A stretch of 64,000 nucleotides of DNA from contig CANNZV010001458.1 in NCBI GenBank assembly GCA_947561585.1, positions 122,687 through 186,686 of the forward strand, given 5' to 3'. Every line of letters begins with the position of its first letter. The first letter of the stretch is position 1. The notes under the pieces were generated by a model. The model was not told the DNA's origin. It ran no database searches and saw only the letters and a list, made by a program, of their open reading frames with translations. The DNA comes from Caprella mutica. Lineage: Eukaryota > Arthropoda > Malacostraca > Amphipoda > Caprellidae. Positions 35,371 to 45,984 of this stretch are shown here, one piece after another. Both the position numbers and the translations under genes were made by a program.

Positions 35371-37295
35371 GTTGTACTCCTGAGCGCAATGACTCTATCT
35401 CCTGAGACTCTTTCAGAAGACCATTTGAATTTACTGAAGAATGACATTATCAAGTTTGAATTCACTACTCTGGTCTATCATACCATAATAGAGTGGGGCT
35501 TTGAGAAGCCCGATGGAGTGAAATTAATAGATTAAACTTGGACCATGGTTGAAGAGGAATAAAACAGCACTGGAAAAGAAGACTTTTCCACTTTTGATGT
35601 AACAACTTTGCACGATATTCTGCCAGTCACCCAGACAGGTGGAAAAAAGTGGCTTGATAAACTGAAAGACACAAATAGTATTGAGTATCAACTTAAAGAA
35701 ATCAAGATCTTCAGAAATGATGTGAGTCACGAGTATTCAAAAGCAATAGAAAACCCCCAGATTGAAGCCAAGCAAGAAATGCTAAGAAAATGCATCCGAA
35801 CTGCTAGCACACTATACGGCAAAGACCAGAGTGAAATTGATGCAAAAGTTGCATATTTGGATGATAAGTTCGATAAGTTAGTGCATGACACAACAAACTC
35901 GTATGAGAATGAAGTAAGGAATCTTTCTAAATTTGTAGAAAAGGAAAGTGCATCCATCATACTAGAGAAATATTCTGATTTATTATCCGTCCCTTTGCCA
36001 GGCGGTCTGGGAAAAGTAGGTGCTGCTCAGATCTTTGAGTCCGTAAATCTATCAGTCCCTGTTGAAGACAAAGATAAGACAAATGCAGTAAAAGATGTTA
36101 CTGTTGAAGACAAAGATGATAAGAGAAAGAAAAAAGATGTTTTCAGCTCCAATGAGATATGCAACCACGTCAAAAATAAATTCGTGGTAATCAATGGAGG
36201 TCCAGGATCAGGCAAGACCACTCTCCTGATAAATCTCTACCAAAACATTTTCGACAATTCAGTTAATGGAAGTGTGTTGAATTACAAAGGCATAGACAAA
36301 TTCAAAGTACCTATCTACCTAGAATACCGAACTGAGCGACAGAAAAATCTTCGTGATTTTCTGAAGGAGAGTGTTCCTAATATCTGCTCCCATAAAGACA
36401 TCATTTATGACGCATTCAAAGAAGTGAAAGGAAAAGTCTTCTTAATTGATGGCTACGATGAAGTCAATGATGACAGCAGAAAGCTGATTGACGAAATCAT
36501 ACCCTTCTGTAGCAAAAATGACGCTACATGCATTGTTTCTGGCAGAGTTGATGCAGGAAATAATCTCATTAGAGAACTGCAAGAGAGAAATTTGAGCTAC
36601 GATGAAATACTCATCGAACAAATCAGCAAAAGGAATGAGAAACTGAGCTTCTTGAGGAGGTATGGTGATAAGATGGGTGATAATGTTGATTCTGAAGAAC
36701 TGGTGAAGTGCTTCGAGACTTTGAATAAAGCTACACAGAAAGTGTTCTCCTCTCCTATTCATTTGGCACTATTCATCTCTCTGTTCTTGAACAACAGAAA
36801 CTGTTTGTCTCAATTGAACAATGAACAAAGTGCTTACAAATCAATAAGAGAAATCTTCTATACAGAAATAGAGAAGAAGTTGAGAGAGTTCAATGTTCCA
36901 AATTCCAAACTAAGAACCGAAGACATTCTTGCTGTGTTCAGTTACTACAGTCTCTTACTCTTCAAGAGAAAAGAATTCTTCCTCAAAGAAGATGACCATG
37001 ATAACTTAGTCAGATTTTGTGAGAGAGAGTTATCCATAGTTGTTGATTTTGAGAAGTTACTCACGTGCATCTTAACTCCAGAGACCTCTTTGAAACAAGG
37101 CAAAGCTTTGACTTACGCCTTCACACACAGCACAATTCAGGAATATCTGGCAGTAGAACATGTTATCAAGAACATTAGAGAGCAAAACATTGACTGAAAT
37201 GGATGGCGGCGTTCTAAAGATGGTCTGCGGAAGAAATTTCTCGAGTGTCTTGGAGTATCCACTGCAAACTCTGATGTTGAAGAGGAAGTTAAAAG
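35371..37295 (+). pseudogene. HEPN-NACHT (NLR-like) gene, main exon, with three in-frame stops
   Basis: The exon follows a good acceptor (TCTCCTGCAG at 35361-35370) and ends at AAAAG|GTAAG (37295/37296). ATG at 35389 opens a frame kept to 37295 except for TAA at 35533, TAA at 35560 and TGA at 37195. The longest clean stretch is 35608-37197. Counting from 35608: a DZIP3-like HEPN domain (starting upstream at FDVTTLHDIL) with R36-N-D-V-S-H41, the RX4H motif of HEPN ribonucleases; a charged linker; Walker A GGPGSGKTT (197-205); Walker B VFLIDGYDEV (about 277-286); a helical arm; and YAFTHSTIQEYLAVEHV, typical of NLR winged-helix/C-terminal NACHT parts. Family role: NACHT ATPases oligomerise on ligand sensing, and HEPN domains often cut RNA. 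Coherent protein on both sides of every stop suggests recent decay, readthrough or base errors. Confidence 0.85.
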
Positions 37296-37439
37296 GTAAG
37301 TTATTATATTTTGGTTGATAGTTTTTCTACTTCTTGTTTAGAGTCTGTCATTCCAAACATTTACAAATAATGAAATACTTAGATGAAATGCTTTGGTAAC
37401 ATTTATGTTCATTTACTAAGTAGCAATAAAATAACTTGT

Positions 37440-37800
37440 ATTATTATCATGATTTATCATCATTACTATATAATTTATTACAACTTTTTACAATTTATAA
37501 AATTTATTATACTTTATTTTAATTTATCATCATTATTATTATAATTTACTCATTAAATTTATTTTAATGTATTGATTAAAATTATTATAATTTACTCATT
37601 AAAAAATTATTATAATTTATTAATTAAAATTATTATAATTTACTCATTAAAAAATCATTATAATTTACTCAGTAAAATTATTATAATTTACTCAGTAAAA
37701 TTATTATAATTTAATAATTAAAATTATTATAATTTAATAATTAAAATTATTATAATTTACTCATTAAAAATGATTTAATTTACTCATTAATCCTAATGAG
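37440..37800. repeat. AT-rich ~22-bp tandem repeat in intron 1
   Basis: Units AAAATTATTATAATTTACTC plus AT. The rest of the intron (37800-38441) has nothing recognisable. Confidence 0.75.
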
Positions 37801-38441
37801 TTTGACTATCAGAATGTACGAGAAGGTTTGACTATGTGTTCAAAATATATAAAACCTACGGTACTGTATATTTTACAAGTTGTTAGTATATATACTAAAC
37901 TAATGTGTACCAAATTTCAAGTAAAAAATATTGAATATATAAGAAAAAATAAATACATAGGTATATGTTTATAAATTTTGATAAAGTCTTGCACAGACAA
38001 TGGTCTAGCTCAAAACCACAGGGGTCATATCAATCTGAAATACATAGGTATATAAGACAATGGCAACTGAGAGAGCATAGCTGTAATTTGGTGGAGTGTG
38101 ACCCAATTACAGCTCGCGCATGTGTGTGCTCCAAAAAAACTTGGACTAATGTGTGCTTAGAGGCTAATCAAGCTGAATTTCTACGTTGCCACACGTCACC
38201 ACAGTACAATTAATTTACGTAATTTATGCCGATACATAAATATTTTTTAACTTTTAAAAATAAAAATTCATTTGGTATTTATGTAGGAACAAAGTCAAGA
38301 AAGGCCGGTAAATTTAAAGAAATGACTTGAAAGATATGAAGTAGTTTAAAATGGATGTGCTTAGAAAACACACGTCAAACTCACTATGGGTAAAATTATT
38401 TTAATTTACTCAGTAAAATTATTTTAAGCACTTTTCTTTAG

Positions 38442-38648
38442 TCGGATAAGAAATTATAAGAAGAGGCAAACTAGTGTTGATATTAACTTTTATTGTTCTG
38501 AGTCTTTAACAAACACAGACTGTGTCAATCTTGGCCAGTTGGTGTCAGTGCTTAAAGATGACAGTAAAATTAGTCTTAATTTACGCCATAGTCACGACAA
38601 TTACGAACCACTGAATGGAGAGTTCTACACACATCTCAGCAATAGCAT
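38442..38648 (+). pseudogene. HEPN-NACHT gene, exon 2
   Basis: Acceptor CTTTTCTTTAG at 38431-38441 and donor AT|GTAAGG at 38648. The split codon AG|T joins exon 1 in frame, reading RIRNYKKRQTSVDINFYC onward and open throughout (CVNLGQLVSVLKDD, KISLNLRHSH). Possibly the start of a leucine-rich C-terminal sensor region, but repeats are not clear. Confidence 0.65.
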
Positions 38649-38689
38649 GTAAGGAAATATATCGAAATATATTAAGTAGAATTTATGGT

Positions 38690-39260
38690 AGAATTTGTAT
38701 TACAAAATTTATAGTCATGTAATTTTATTCATCTGAAAATCAATAGTTTTTAATTAAAAATAATTATAATATGATAATTATTTCTAATTAAAAATGAATT
38801 ACTTTTAATTAAAAATTAATTAATTTTAAATAGAAATTAATAACGTTTCAATAAAAATTAACTACTTTTAATTAAAAATTAGTTTCTTATAATTAAAAAT
38901 AATTTACTATTAATTAATAAATAAACATTTTTAATTGAAGATTATAATTATTTTTAATTGAAAAAATATTTTTTTAATTGAAAAATATTTTTTTAAATAA
39001 AAATATATTTTCAAATTAAAAATTATTTTTTTAAATCAAAAAAATATTTTTTTTAATCAAAAAAATATTTTTTTTAATCAAAAAAATATTTTTTTTAATC
39101 GAAAAAATATTTTTTGAATTGAATATTTTTTTCAAATTAAAAATTATTTTTTAGATTAAGAATTATTTACTTCTAATTAAAAATTATTTACATTCAATTA
39201 AAAATTTATTACTTTTATTTAGAAATAATTATTTTTAATTGAAAAATATAGTTATTAAAA
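38690..39260. repeat. Very AT-rich degenerate repeat in intron 2
   Basis: Long succession of AATTAAAAATTA and AAAAAATATTTTTTT units. Confidence 0.75.
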
Positions 39261-39545
39261 GAAATTCCGATTTAGATTTTTATATAAAAATTTATAATAT
39301 ATTTCTTACTATTTATTGATTGTTTAACATTTCTTTGTCTGTTTATTTACGCTCTAACGACTGCAACAATTATCATTAAATTAATTACAAACATTAATAT
39401 TAGACATACTAAAATATTAATAAATTGGGTGATATTAATAAATTAAAAGTTAAATTCACAAAATGTATATTGACTTTAAATGTTGAATCACTTATCTTTC
39501 TTTCTTGTTATTTATCATCCAATCAATTTCTTCTGCTAATCGCAG

Positions 39546-39735
39546 GTGTAAGGTAAATGAATTCAGAGCTTGTGTGACGTCAGTAGAGCACATTGCAAGT
39601 GTGATGAGAGTTTGGGGAGATGAAAGTTATGGTAAACTGGCCATCAGCACTTTGTCCGACGTCAGCTTTACCTCCTTAGAGAGTCACAAGGAAAAGGGAT
39701 CACGCAAAAGACGCCATACGTCCATCCGAGGGTGA
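39546..39735 (+). pseudogene. HEPN-NACHT gene, exon 3, 3' end unclear
   Basis: Acceptor TGCTAATCGCAG ends at 39545. AT|G completes a codon with exon 2 and the frame stays open (CKVNEFRACVTSVEHIASVM, LAISTLSDVSFTSLESH) to TGA at 39733. No strong donor is seen. Unrelated less-AT-rich sequence starts near 39725, so the true exon end may have been lost to an insertion. Confidence 0.6.
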
Positions 39736-40020
39736 TCCCAGTGCAGCAAGTGCACACTTTTGACCCTCTCTCAATCTCTTCTCATCCAATGCACCAGGTA
39801 TAAGACTTGGCACAATAGGCTTCACCACCAGAGGAGTCAGGGTTTCAGACTCATAGTGGATCACTCTCCCCCCACCTGAACCCTAGGAAACACTCTCAAC
39901 CAACGAGCGCTGGGAGAAAAATGAATCCATCACAGGGTCCAGGAATTAACCCGGATTAGTTCAGCCCCACATACAGCATCCGTGCCTCACATACAGCATC
40001 CGTGAGGCATGCTGTCAAAG
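39736..40020. other. Probable inserted repeat, unclassified
   Basis: More balanced composition than its flanks; ends with a doubled CACATACAGCATCCGTG. No coding frame. It could be a retroelement 3' end that interrupted exon 3 of the HEPN-NACHT gene. Confidence 0.4.
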
Positions 40021-40308
40021 GAACAATATGTAAGTGAATAGGGAGGGGGGGGGGGCTACATATGGGGATAGGGGTAGTAGTACATAGGGCGGATGGCAGA
40101 GGAAGGAGTATTCAAAGGTAGGTATATATGTATATATATTCCGATCCATTAATCAATTTAGGTTATATGTAGATTGATTACCCGGTACATTTCTTGAATC
40201 CTGATATTGCGCTGACGTAAGTTCCTCAGACAATAATTTATTTTATTTCTGGTTATTAAATCATTTATTTTTGGTTACTAGTGGTTACTATCTTATTTAA
40301 CATTTCAG

Positions 40309-40451
40309 TTCTGAGGGTCAAATACACCAGTGACTGTCCCACAATGGCAGTAATCCCGTTACAGGGGATACCTACCCATAACAGACATCCCTGCTGATGG
40401 CAGAGAGAATCTCTACAACATCCTCAAGTTCCTCTCTCCTGAATCAAAACG
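40309..40451 (+). pseudogene. HEPN-NACHT gene, possible exon 4, frameshifted
   Basis: Acceptor ACATTTCAG at 40300-40308 and donor ACG|GTGAGT at 40451. One frame reads LRVKYTSDCPTMAVIPLQ, then about one base shift near 40360 gives YLPITDIPADGRENLYNIL. Link to the upstream exons rests on position and splice signals only. Confidence 0.4.
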
Positions 40452-40969
40452 GTGAGTGATATTAGTTTATTGGAATTATTTTGTACCTGTGCAATTATTC
40501 CTTCATTATTTTACAGATAGGAATTGGTTCCCAGTACCATTCCAATCATTCCTTTTCTTTCGAATATAAAACTTTAAAGGAATATTAAAATTTAATTAGC
40601 TTTTTTCTCTATCTTTCTCATTAATTACTTATATTTTTGAATGCAAAGAGAGATTTTAAATAACGAATTGTATGAAACTTTAAACCTTTTAATTGTACAC
40701 AATTTTAGGTCCAAAAAAGATAACTTGTATTGTATATAACTTATAAGGCCATATTTCTCAACAATTTACCTTTTGGAGAACATGACTAATTGAAATGGTA
40801 AAATAAATGTAAGCAATATTTTTTACCTATTATTATTATAATTGTTTTTAATGGAATTAGTTACTGTATCAACTGTCAACTTTTTTTAGTTTCTTGCTTT
40901 ATTTTAATTTTAATTAGGATGTTATATTCACCTATATTTTTAACTTTTGAAATCTCAGGTATATATTCC

Positions 40970-41850
40970 TGTTCTAGGAATATTACCTGGCGTAATATAG
41001 CCTGGCAGAATATTGCCCGGCACAATTTTGCCAGTGTGGAAATTTGCCAGGCGGATTTTTGCCAGGTGGAATTTTTCCCGTGGATAATAAATTTTCAAGG
41101 TTTAAATTAATCAATTGTAAATTAAAAGATTAAAATGTGAGACTCAGTTTACACAAATATAAACCTTTTTATTGTAATTTTAACATATTGTACTATAACA
41201 AGCATAATTTAACCCATATTAAATAGTCACGAAATTGAATATAAAATGAATTTGAATTTACTTGAATATTTTCCAAACATCTTTAAATTTAACTGATATA
41301 CATATATTCTAACAGTCTTGTAGGATTCACTTATCACCATAATTGAAAAAGTAACGTTAACTTAACTAATAATAAATCTACATTTTTGATAATCTAAGAA
41401 ACAAACTATAAGTTATAATTCAACAGTTATTTTAAATGGTATTTATTATAGCTGCTGGTATCATTGATGAAAATTAAAATGATAACTTTCCCTAACCAGG
41501 TAACAATTGAAAATAAGAGACTATAGGTGGTTCTTCAAATTTCAGTTTGTTATCCCACTTGAAAAATTAAAATGAAGATTCATTCAAATTATTGTAATCA
41601 GTTGGATCCTGAAGTTTGTTCCATTAGGACAACTATTATGTTATCTCTTTCACAACGTAGTTGATAATGAAAACTTCGTGAAAAAGATAACTTCTGACAG
41701 TATTAAAAATGTATTTTTAATGCTTCTACATTTTCCAAAGTAATTTTCTTCTCATATTAAATTAACTACAATTATTATTAACTATCTATTATGAACATGA
41801 AAAATGCCAAATAATAATTCAACTCAACCTAATTAATAAACATTAGAAAT
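40970..41850. mobile_element. Terminal-array element A relative, right end missing
   Basis: Left tip GTTCTAGGAATATTACCTGG, iterons to 41085, then a core aligning by eye with 3765-4370 (for example AACATATTGTACTAT and AAGATTCATTCAA). No right tip was found; the boundary is approximate. Confidence 0.6.
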
Positions 41851-42044
41851 AAATATTCATAATTTAACTCATTGAGATTAGTTTTAATTATTGCTATTTA
41901 ACTGGCATAAATCTTAATTCACAATAATTGGTAAATTAGTAAATTATTTCAATTGATTATAATGTAAAGAATAATTTTTTCTTTTTTATTGTTATTTTGG
42001 CAAATTGTCGAAGGAAATTTAAGTCCAAATTTCTTACTGGATTT

Positions 42045-42190
42045 ATCATTCCAGGGAGCCAGTCTAGGGAGACGCATAGCCAGTCTAGGGAGACGCATAG
42101 CCAGTCTACGGAGACAGTCATTCCCAGTCTACGGAGACAGTCATTCCCAGTCTATGCTAGTCTAGAGAGACTTGCACATCCAAGTCTACG
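42045..42190. repeat. Short tandem repeat CCAGTCTAGGGAGACGCATAG
   Basis: Five or six diverged units of about 21-27 bp around AGTCTACGGAGAC. Flanks 41850-42045 and 42190-42645 show nothing recognisable. Confidence 0.7.
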
Positions 42191-42645
42191 GAAACACGAC
42201 TTAACTTTCGGAGACTCACAAATCTACGGATAACTTTGTTCCAAAAATCATAATCCTAGCATACTGAAGCAGCAAACACTAATCTTGGCTACATAGCGAT
42301 AACAGATTGTTACGCACGAAGGAAGTACCAAAGATTATCACTGCAGCAATACCTTACTCGAGAACTACTCGAACCAAAGCTACGGACCAATCTGACTCAA
42401 GACATAAGCTGAGTACAATAGGAATAAATAGATAAAAATTAACTCTTGTTTGATTGTCACATTTATTAATTCATCAATTGTTTATGTATTAATTTGAACT
42501 GGAAAAGAGGTAAATAAGAGGATAGGCTATATAGATAAGTAATAATTAAGTAAGATTAGTGTATGGCTTAGAAGTGGATATAATAAAACATTTTCTAAGA
42601 CCAGAGAAACACACATTGGAAAAAATCTTACAAAGTAATAGATTT

Positions 42646-43200
42646 TCAAGTAATAATTATTCAACAATTTCAAGTTATAGTTATTCAATAGTTTCAAGTA
42701 ATAGTTATTCGATAGTTTCAAGTAATAGTTATTCGATAGTTTCAAGTAATAGTTATTCGATAGTTTCAAGTAATAGTTATTCAATAGTTTCAAGTAATAG
42801 TTATTCAATAGTTTCAAGTAATAGTTATTCAATAGTTTCAAGTAATAGTTATTCAATAGTTTCAAGTAATAGTTATTCAATAGTTTCAAGTAATAGTTAT
42901 TCAATAGTTTCAAGTAATAGTTATTCGATAGTTTCAAGTAATAGTTATTCGATAGTTTCAAGTAATAGTTATTCAATAGTTTCAAGTAATAGTTATTCAA
43001 TAGTTTCAAGTAATAGTTATTCAATAGTTTCAAGTAATAGTTATTCAATAGTTTCAAGTAATAGTTATTCAATAGTTTCAAGTAATAGTTATTCAATAGT
43101 TTCAAGTAATAGTTATTCGATAGTTTCAAGTAATAGTTATTCAATAGTTTCAAGTAATAGTTATTCAATAGTTTCAAGTAATAGTTATTCGGTAATAGTT
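42646..43200. repeat. 24-bp minisatellite, about 23 copies
   Basis: Unit CAAGTAATAGTTATTCAATA plus GTTT, highly uniform; the main variant is C[A/G]ATAG. Open on both strands (SSNSYSIV plus, LLNNYYLK minus) because 24 is a multiple of 3. Confidence 0.95.
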
Positions 43201-44345
43201 TAAAGTATAATAGTCTAAAGTTTAATAGTTTCAAGGAATAGTCTAAAAGTAATTGGTTTAAATATGTGGAGAAGAGGTGATTATATTAAAATTGAAATTA
43301 GCTTACAATAACTCCATGGGCATACCCTTTAATTGGGAGCAAGAGAGGTTTATAGCGTGGAGTCATCTTAGTAGCCAGTCACATCATCGTGTCTTTCATT
43401 GTCAATCTGTTGGGGTATTTTCAAGGTTATGAGTAATGACTAATGATATCCATCTATGGATTCAAGTGTATGATCTCACACCTGTTGAGCAATTAGGTAC
43501 CACTCAGTTAGCTAGTTCATCCACTACTCCTGATCTCCTCCCCTTTTTCCTGTAAATTGAAATTCTGAAAGATCTAATTTGTTTTGGGAACTCGCGCTAC
43601 CTCACCTCGTTATGGTATTGTAAACTAATATACAATGTGATACTAACTAATATACAATGTGATCTGAAAATGTTATAATAATACACTTTAGTAGGTACCA
43701 TGTCATTAATTCTCCTGAATTTCTCCGATTAACTTCCATAGCTATCTCTTTTGTTGATAGGGTAATAAAGCAAAGAAATGGAATGTTTCTTGTATTTAAC
43801 TCAATACAGTAAAAACTACAACTGAGAGTTTCTTTGATCAAATCGAATAGAAGTTCAGAGTCTGTGATTGAAATACTCAGGTATCCAGTTTAGAGGAGAT
43901 ATATGGATTAGTAGAATTAATATTGGAAAGGATATACTATTAAAAGACTTGAAAATGAAACATGAAAATTCATTGTAAGTAGAATATAAAATTAGAAACA
44001 ACGATTTTATTTAAATTATTTTTTATATTTATTTTTGTCCATAAGATTCGAAAATCATAACCGTATTTTTATAAAAAGTAATCCTTTTCGAGATATGAGA
44101 GTTTAAAGTTATTTATTTCCTATGTATTACTGAAAGATGGAGAATTTTGAAAAAACTCATGTTTTCATTGAAATTACTTAAACATTATAGATTTTTTATA
44201 TGAAACTGTAATGTAGTTTGTTGTATCCGCTAGTTTGTGGTACTGCACACTCCATGATTGAATAATTATTTATTTATTAACACAATATGCCCTTATAAAT
44301 GTGACTCCATATCTTAACACCGGTATGCTTCATTGTTTTCCTATA
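43201..44345. other. Non-coding stretch
   Basis: No gene. TGTAATGTAGTTTGTTGTAT at about 44209, with GTACTGCACACT shortly after, recurs at about 63800, so it is part of a dispersed repeat. Confidence 0.5.
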
Positions 44346-44872
44346 CAGCAAAATCTCGTAGTAGACCAGCCTCCTAGGAGACAAACCTATTATTAAAACA
44401 AGAAATTTTTGAAACTGTACTAGAAATACCTCATACAAGACAAAACACGGCTTTTGTCACCTGACAGTTAATTAAGTGTAAATATTACAAGGAGTAATAA
44501 TTACAATACTGTTTTAAAGATAAATCTCTAATTTAAATTATATATAATATTTATTTATGCTTTTTTAGGATAAAACATAAGGCAAAATCGGTTTCAGATT
44601 TAATGGTAGTCTGTGCTAAAAAAAGTTGATGTGAAAAGTTACAGACTATTATAATTTCATGAAATGATAATTTGATTGAAAAAAAAAAATTATTCATTTT
44701 AATTGAAAAAAAATTCATACTGTTTCCCTTCAAAATTGGTATATTAGCCACAATTAATTAGGCATTAAAGTTATCATAAACAAATACCTACAGCTATCAA
44801 AATTTTAAAGTCACTGCTTCACTTTTAGAGAAAACGATTTTGGTAACTCTGGTCTACTACGAAGTTTTGCTG
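44346..44872. mobile_element. TA-target MITE, copy 3 (inverted)
   Basis: TIR CAGCAAAATCTCGTAGTAGA and complement, flanked by TA at 44344-44345 and 44873-44874. Orientation is opposite to the copy at 1765-2380. Confidence 0.85.
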
Positions 44873-45008
44873 TATCTAAGTATAACATAATTATTATCTC
44901 TATATCTAGTTAAATGATTATGAGTTTCCTGAAAAGTTACCAAAGTATTACGGAGTGAAACATCAAATGATTCAGAAATAAAAACTCTATACATGTATTG
45001 ATTGATCA

Positions 45009-45300
45009 CTTTGATGAAAGCTATTTCACTTTGATGAAATGCTATTTCACTTTGATGAAATGCTATTTCACTTTGATGAAATGCTATTTCACTTTGATGA
45101 AATGCTATTTCACTTTGATGAAATGCTATTTCACTTTGATGAAATGCTATTTCACTTTGATGAAATGCTATTTCACTTTGATGAAATGCTATTTCACTTT
45201 GATGAAATGCTATTTCACTTTGATGAAATGCTATTTCACTTTGATGAAATGCTATTTCACTTTGATGAAATGCTATTTCACTTTGATGAAATGCTATTTC
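45009..45300. repeat. 21-bp minisatellite, 14 nearly identical copies
   Basis: Unit CACTTTGATGAAATGCTATT plus T. Apart from one change in the first unit the copies look identical, so the array is young or homogenised. It abuts the putative Gypsy LTR edge at 45301. Confidence 0.95.
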
Positions 45301-45494
45301 TGAAGTGTACAGTGAAAACTAATACGGCTGTATAGGTTTTATTAGCAAGCACAATGATTAGTTGACAAGGGTCGGGTAGTAACTAACCGACATGAATGAA
45401 AGCTATAGCGATGTAAGTACACAATAGGAATAGAGTTGAGAAACACACATAGATACCGTATCACCTACAGGCTATACAACATACATATATAACA
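45301..45494 (-). repeat. Putative Gypsy 3' LTR with adjacent polypurine tract
   Basis: On the minus strand AGGAAAGGAGA is followed by TGTTATATATG, and the segment ends AATAAAACC...CACTGTACACTTCA. This gives a TG...CA unit of 194 bp with a poly(A) signal near its end. No second LTR is available for comparison. Confidence 0.55.
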
Positions 45495-45601
45495 TCTCCT
45501 TTCCTAAGCTATTAAGCAATTAGTAATAGTTATGATTATAATAATTTACACAACATTTCTTAATTACAAAAATAACTAAAACTACAAAATTAATATGGTT
45601 C

Positions 45602-45965
45602 CTATCGATATGAAAATTCATCGGCAAAACGAATAGGTGGTCTTCTGTCACGGGCTGGGTAGCGCTTGTCCTGATGTTCGTCAGTCGCAGCTACTTCCTC
45701 TCCTCGTGACTCTAGAGTCTCTGCATGTACCACATTTGGCTGAATGTACATGTAAGTATTGTCAGAGTCCAGAGGATCATTGGAGTGAGCGTGAAACCCC
45801 GCCTCAGCCTGACAGCGTCTTAATTGATCGACATGACGATGCCATAACTTCTCGCCAACCCAGACTTTATAAGTACGAGAACTGTTTCGTTCCTTAATTA
45901 TTCCCCGCACCCATTTGGAAGGACCACCGTATGCTCTGGCCCAAACATGTTCATCTACAGAAAAG
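45602..45965 (-). pseudogene. Gypsy integrase C-terminus and pol tail
   Basis: Reads VDEHVWARAYGGPSKW, RTYKVWVGEKLWHRHVDQLR and RYPARDRRPPIRF, the typical end of a Ty3/Gypsy polyprotein. It is the 3' continuation of the integrase at 47830-48778, separated by the LINE. Confidence 0.8.
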
Positions 45966-45984
45966 AAATACTTGTTAGAATTTT

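Noticed and set aside
35389..35535. Separate small 48-codon gene upstream of the HEPN-NACHT frame
   Set aside because: It is in the same frame and reads as the N-terminal part of the same HEPN-type protein, so it is treated as one interrupted gene.
37965..38213. 82-codon open frame in intron 1 of the HEPN-NACHT gene
   Set aside because: Outside the phase-compatible exons and without recognisable motifs.
42646..43200. Possible CRISPR array (regular repeats)
   Set aside because: Units are directly contiguous without unique spacers, the DNA is eukaryotic and no cas gene exists. The same applies to the other arrays.
42527..43234. Open frames of 214 and 235 codons on opposite strands
   Set aside because: Frame products of a 24-bp minisatellite.
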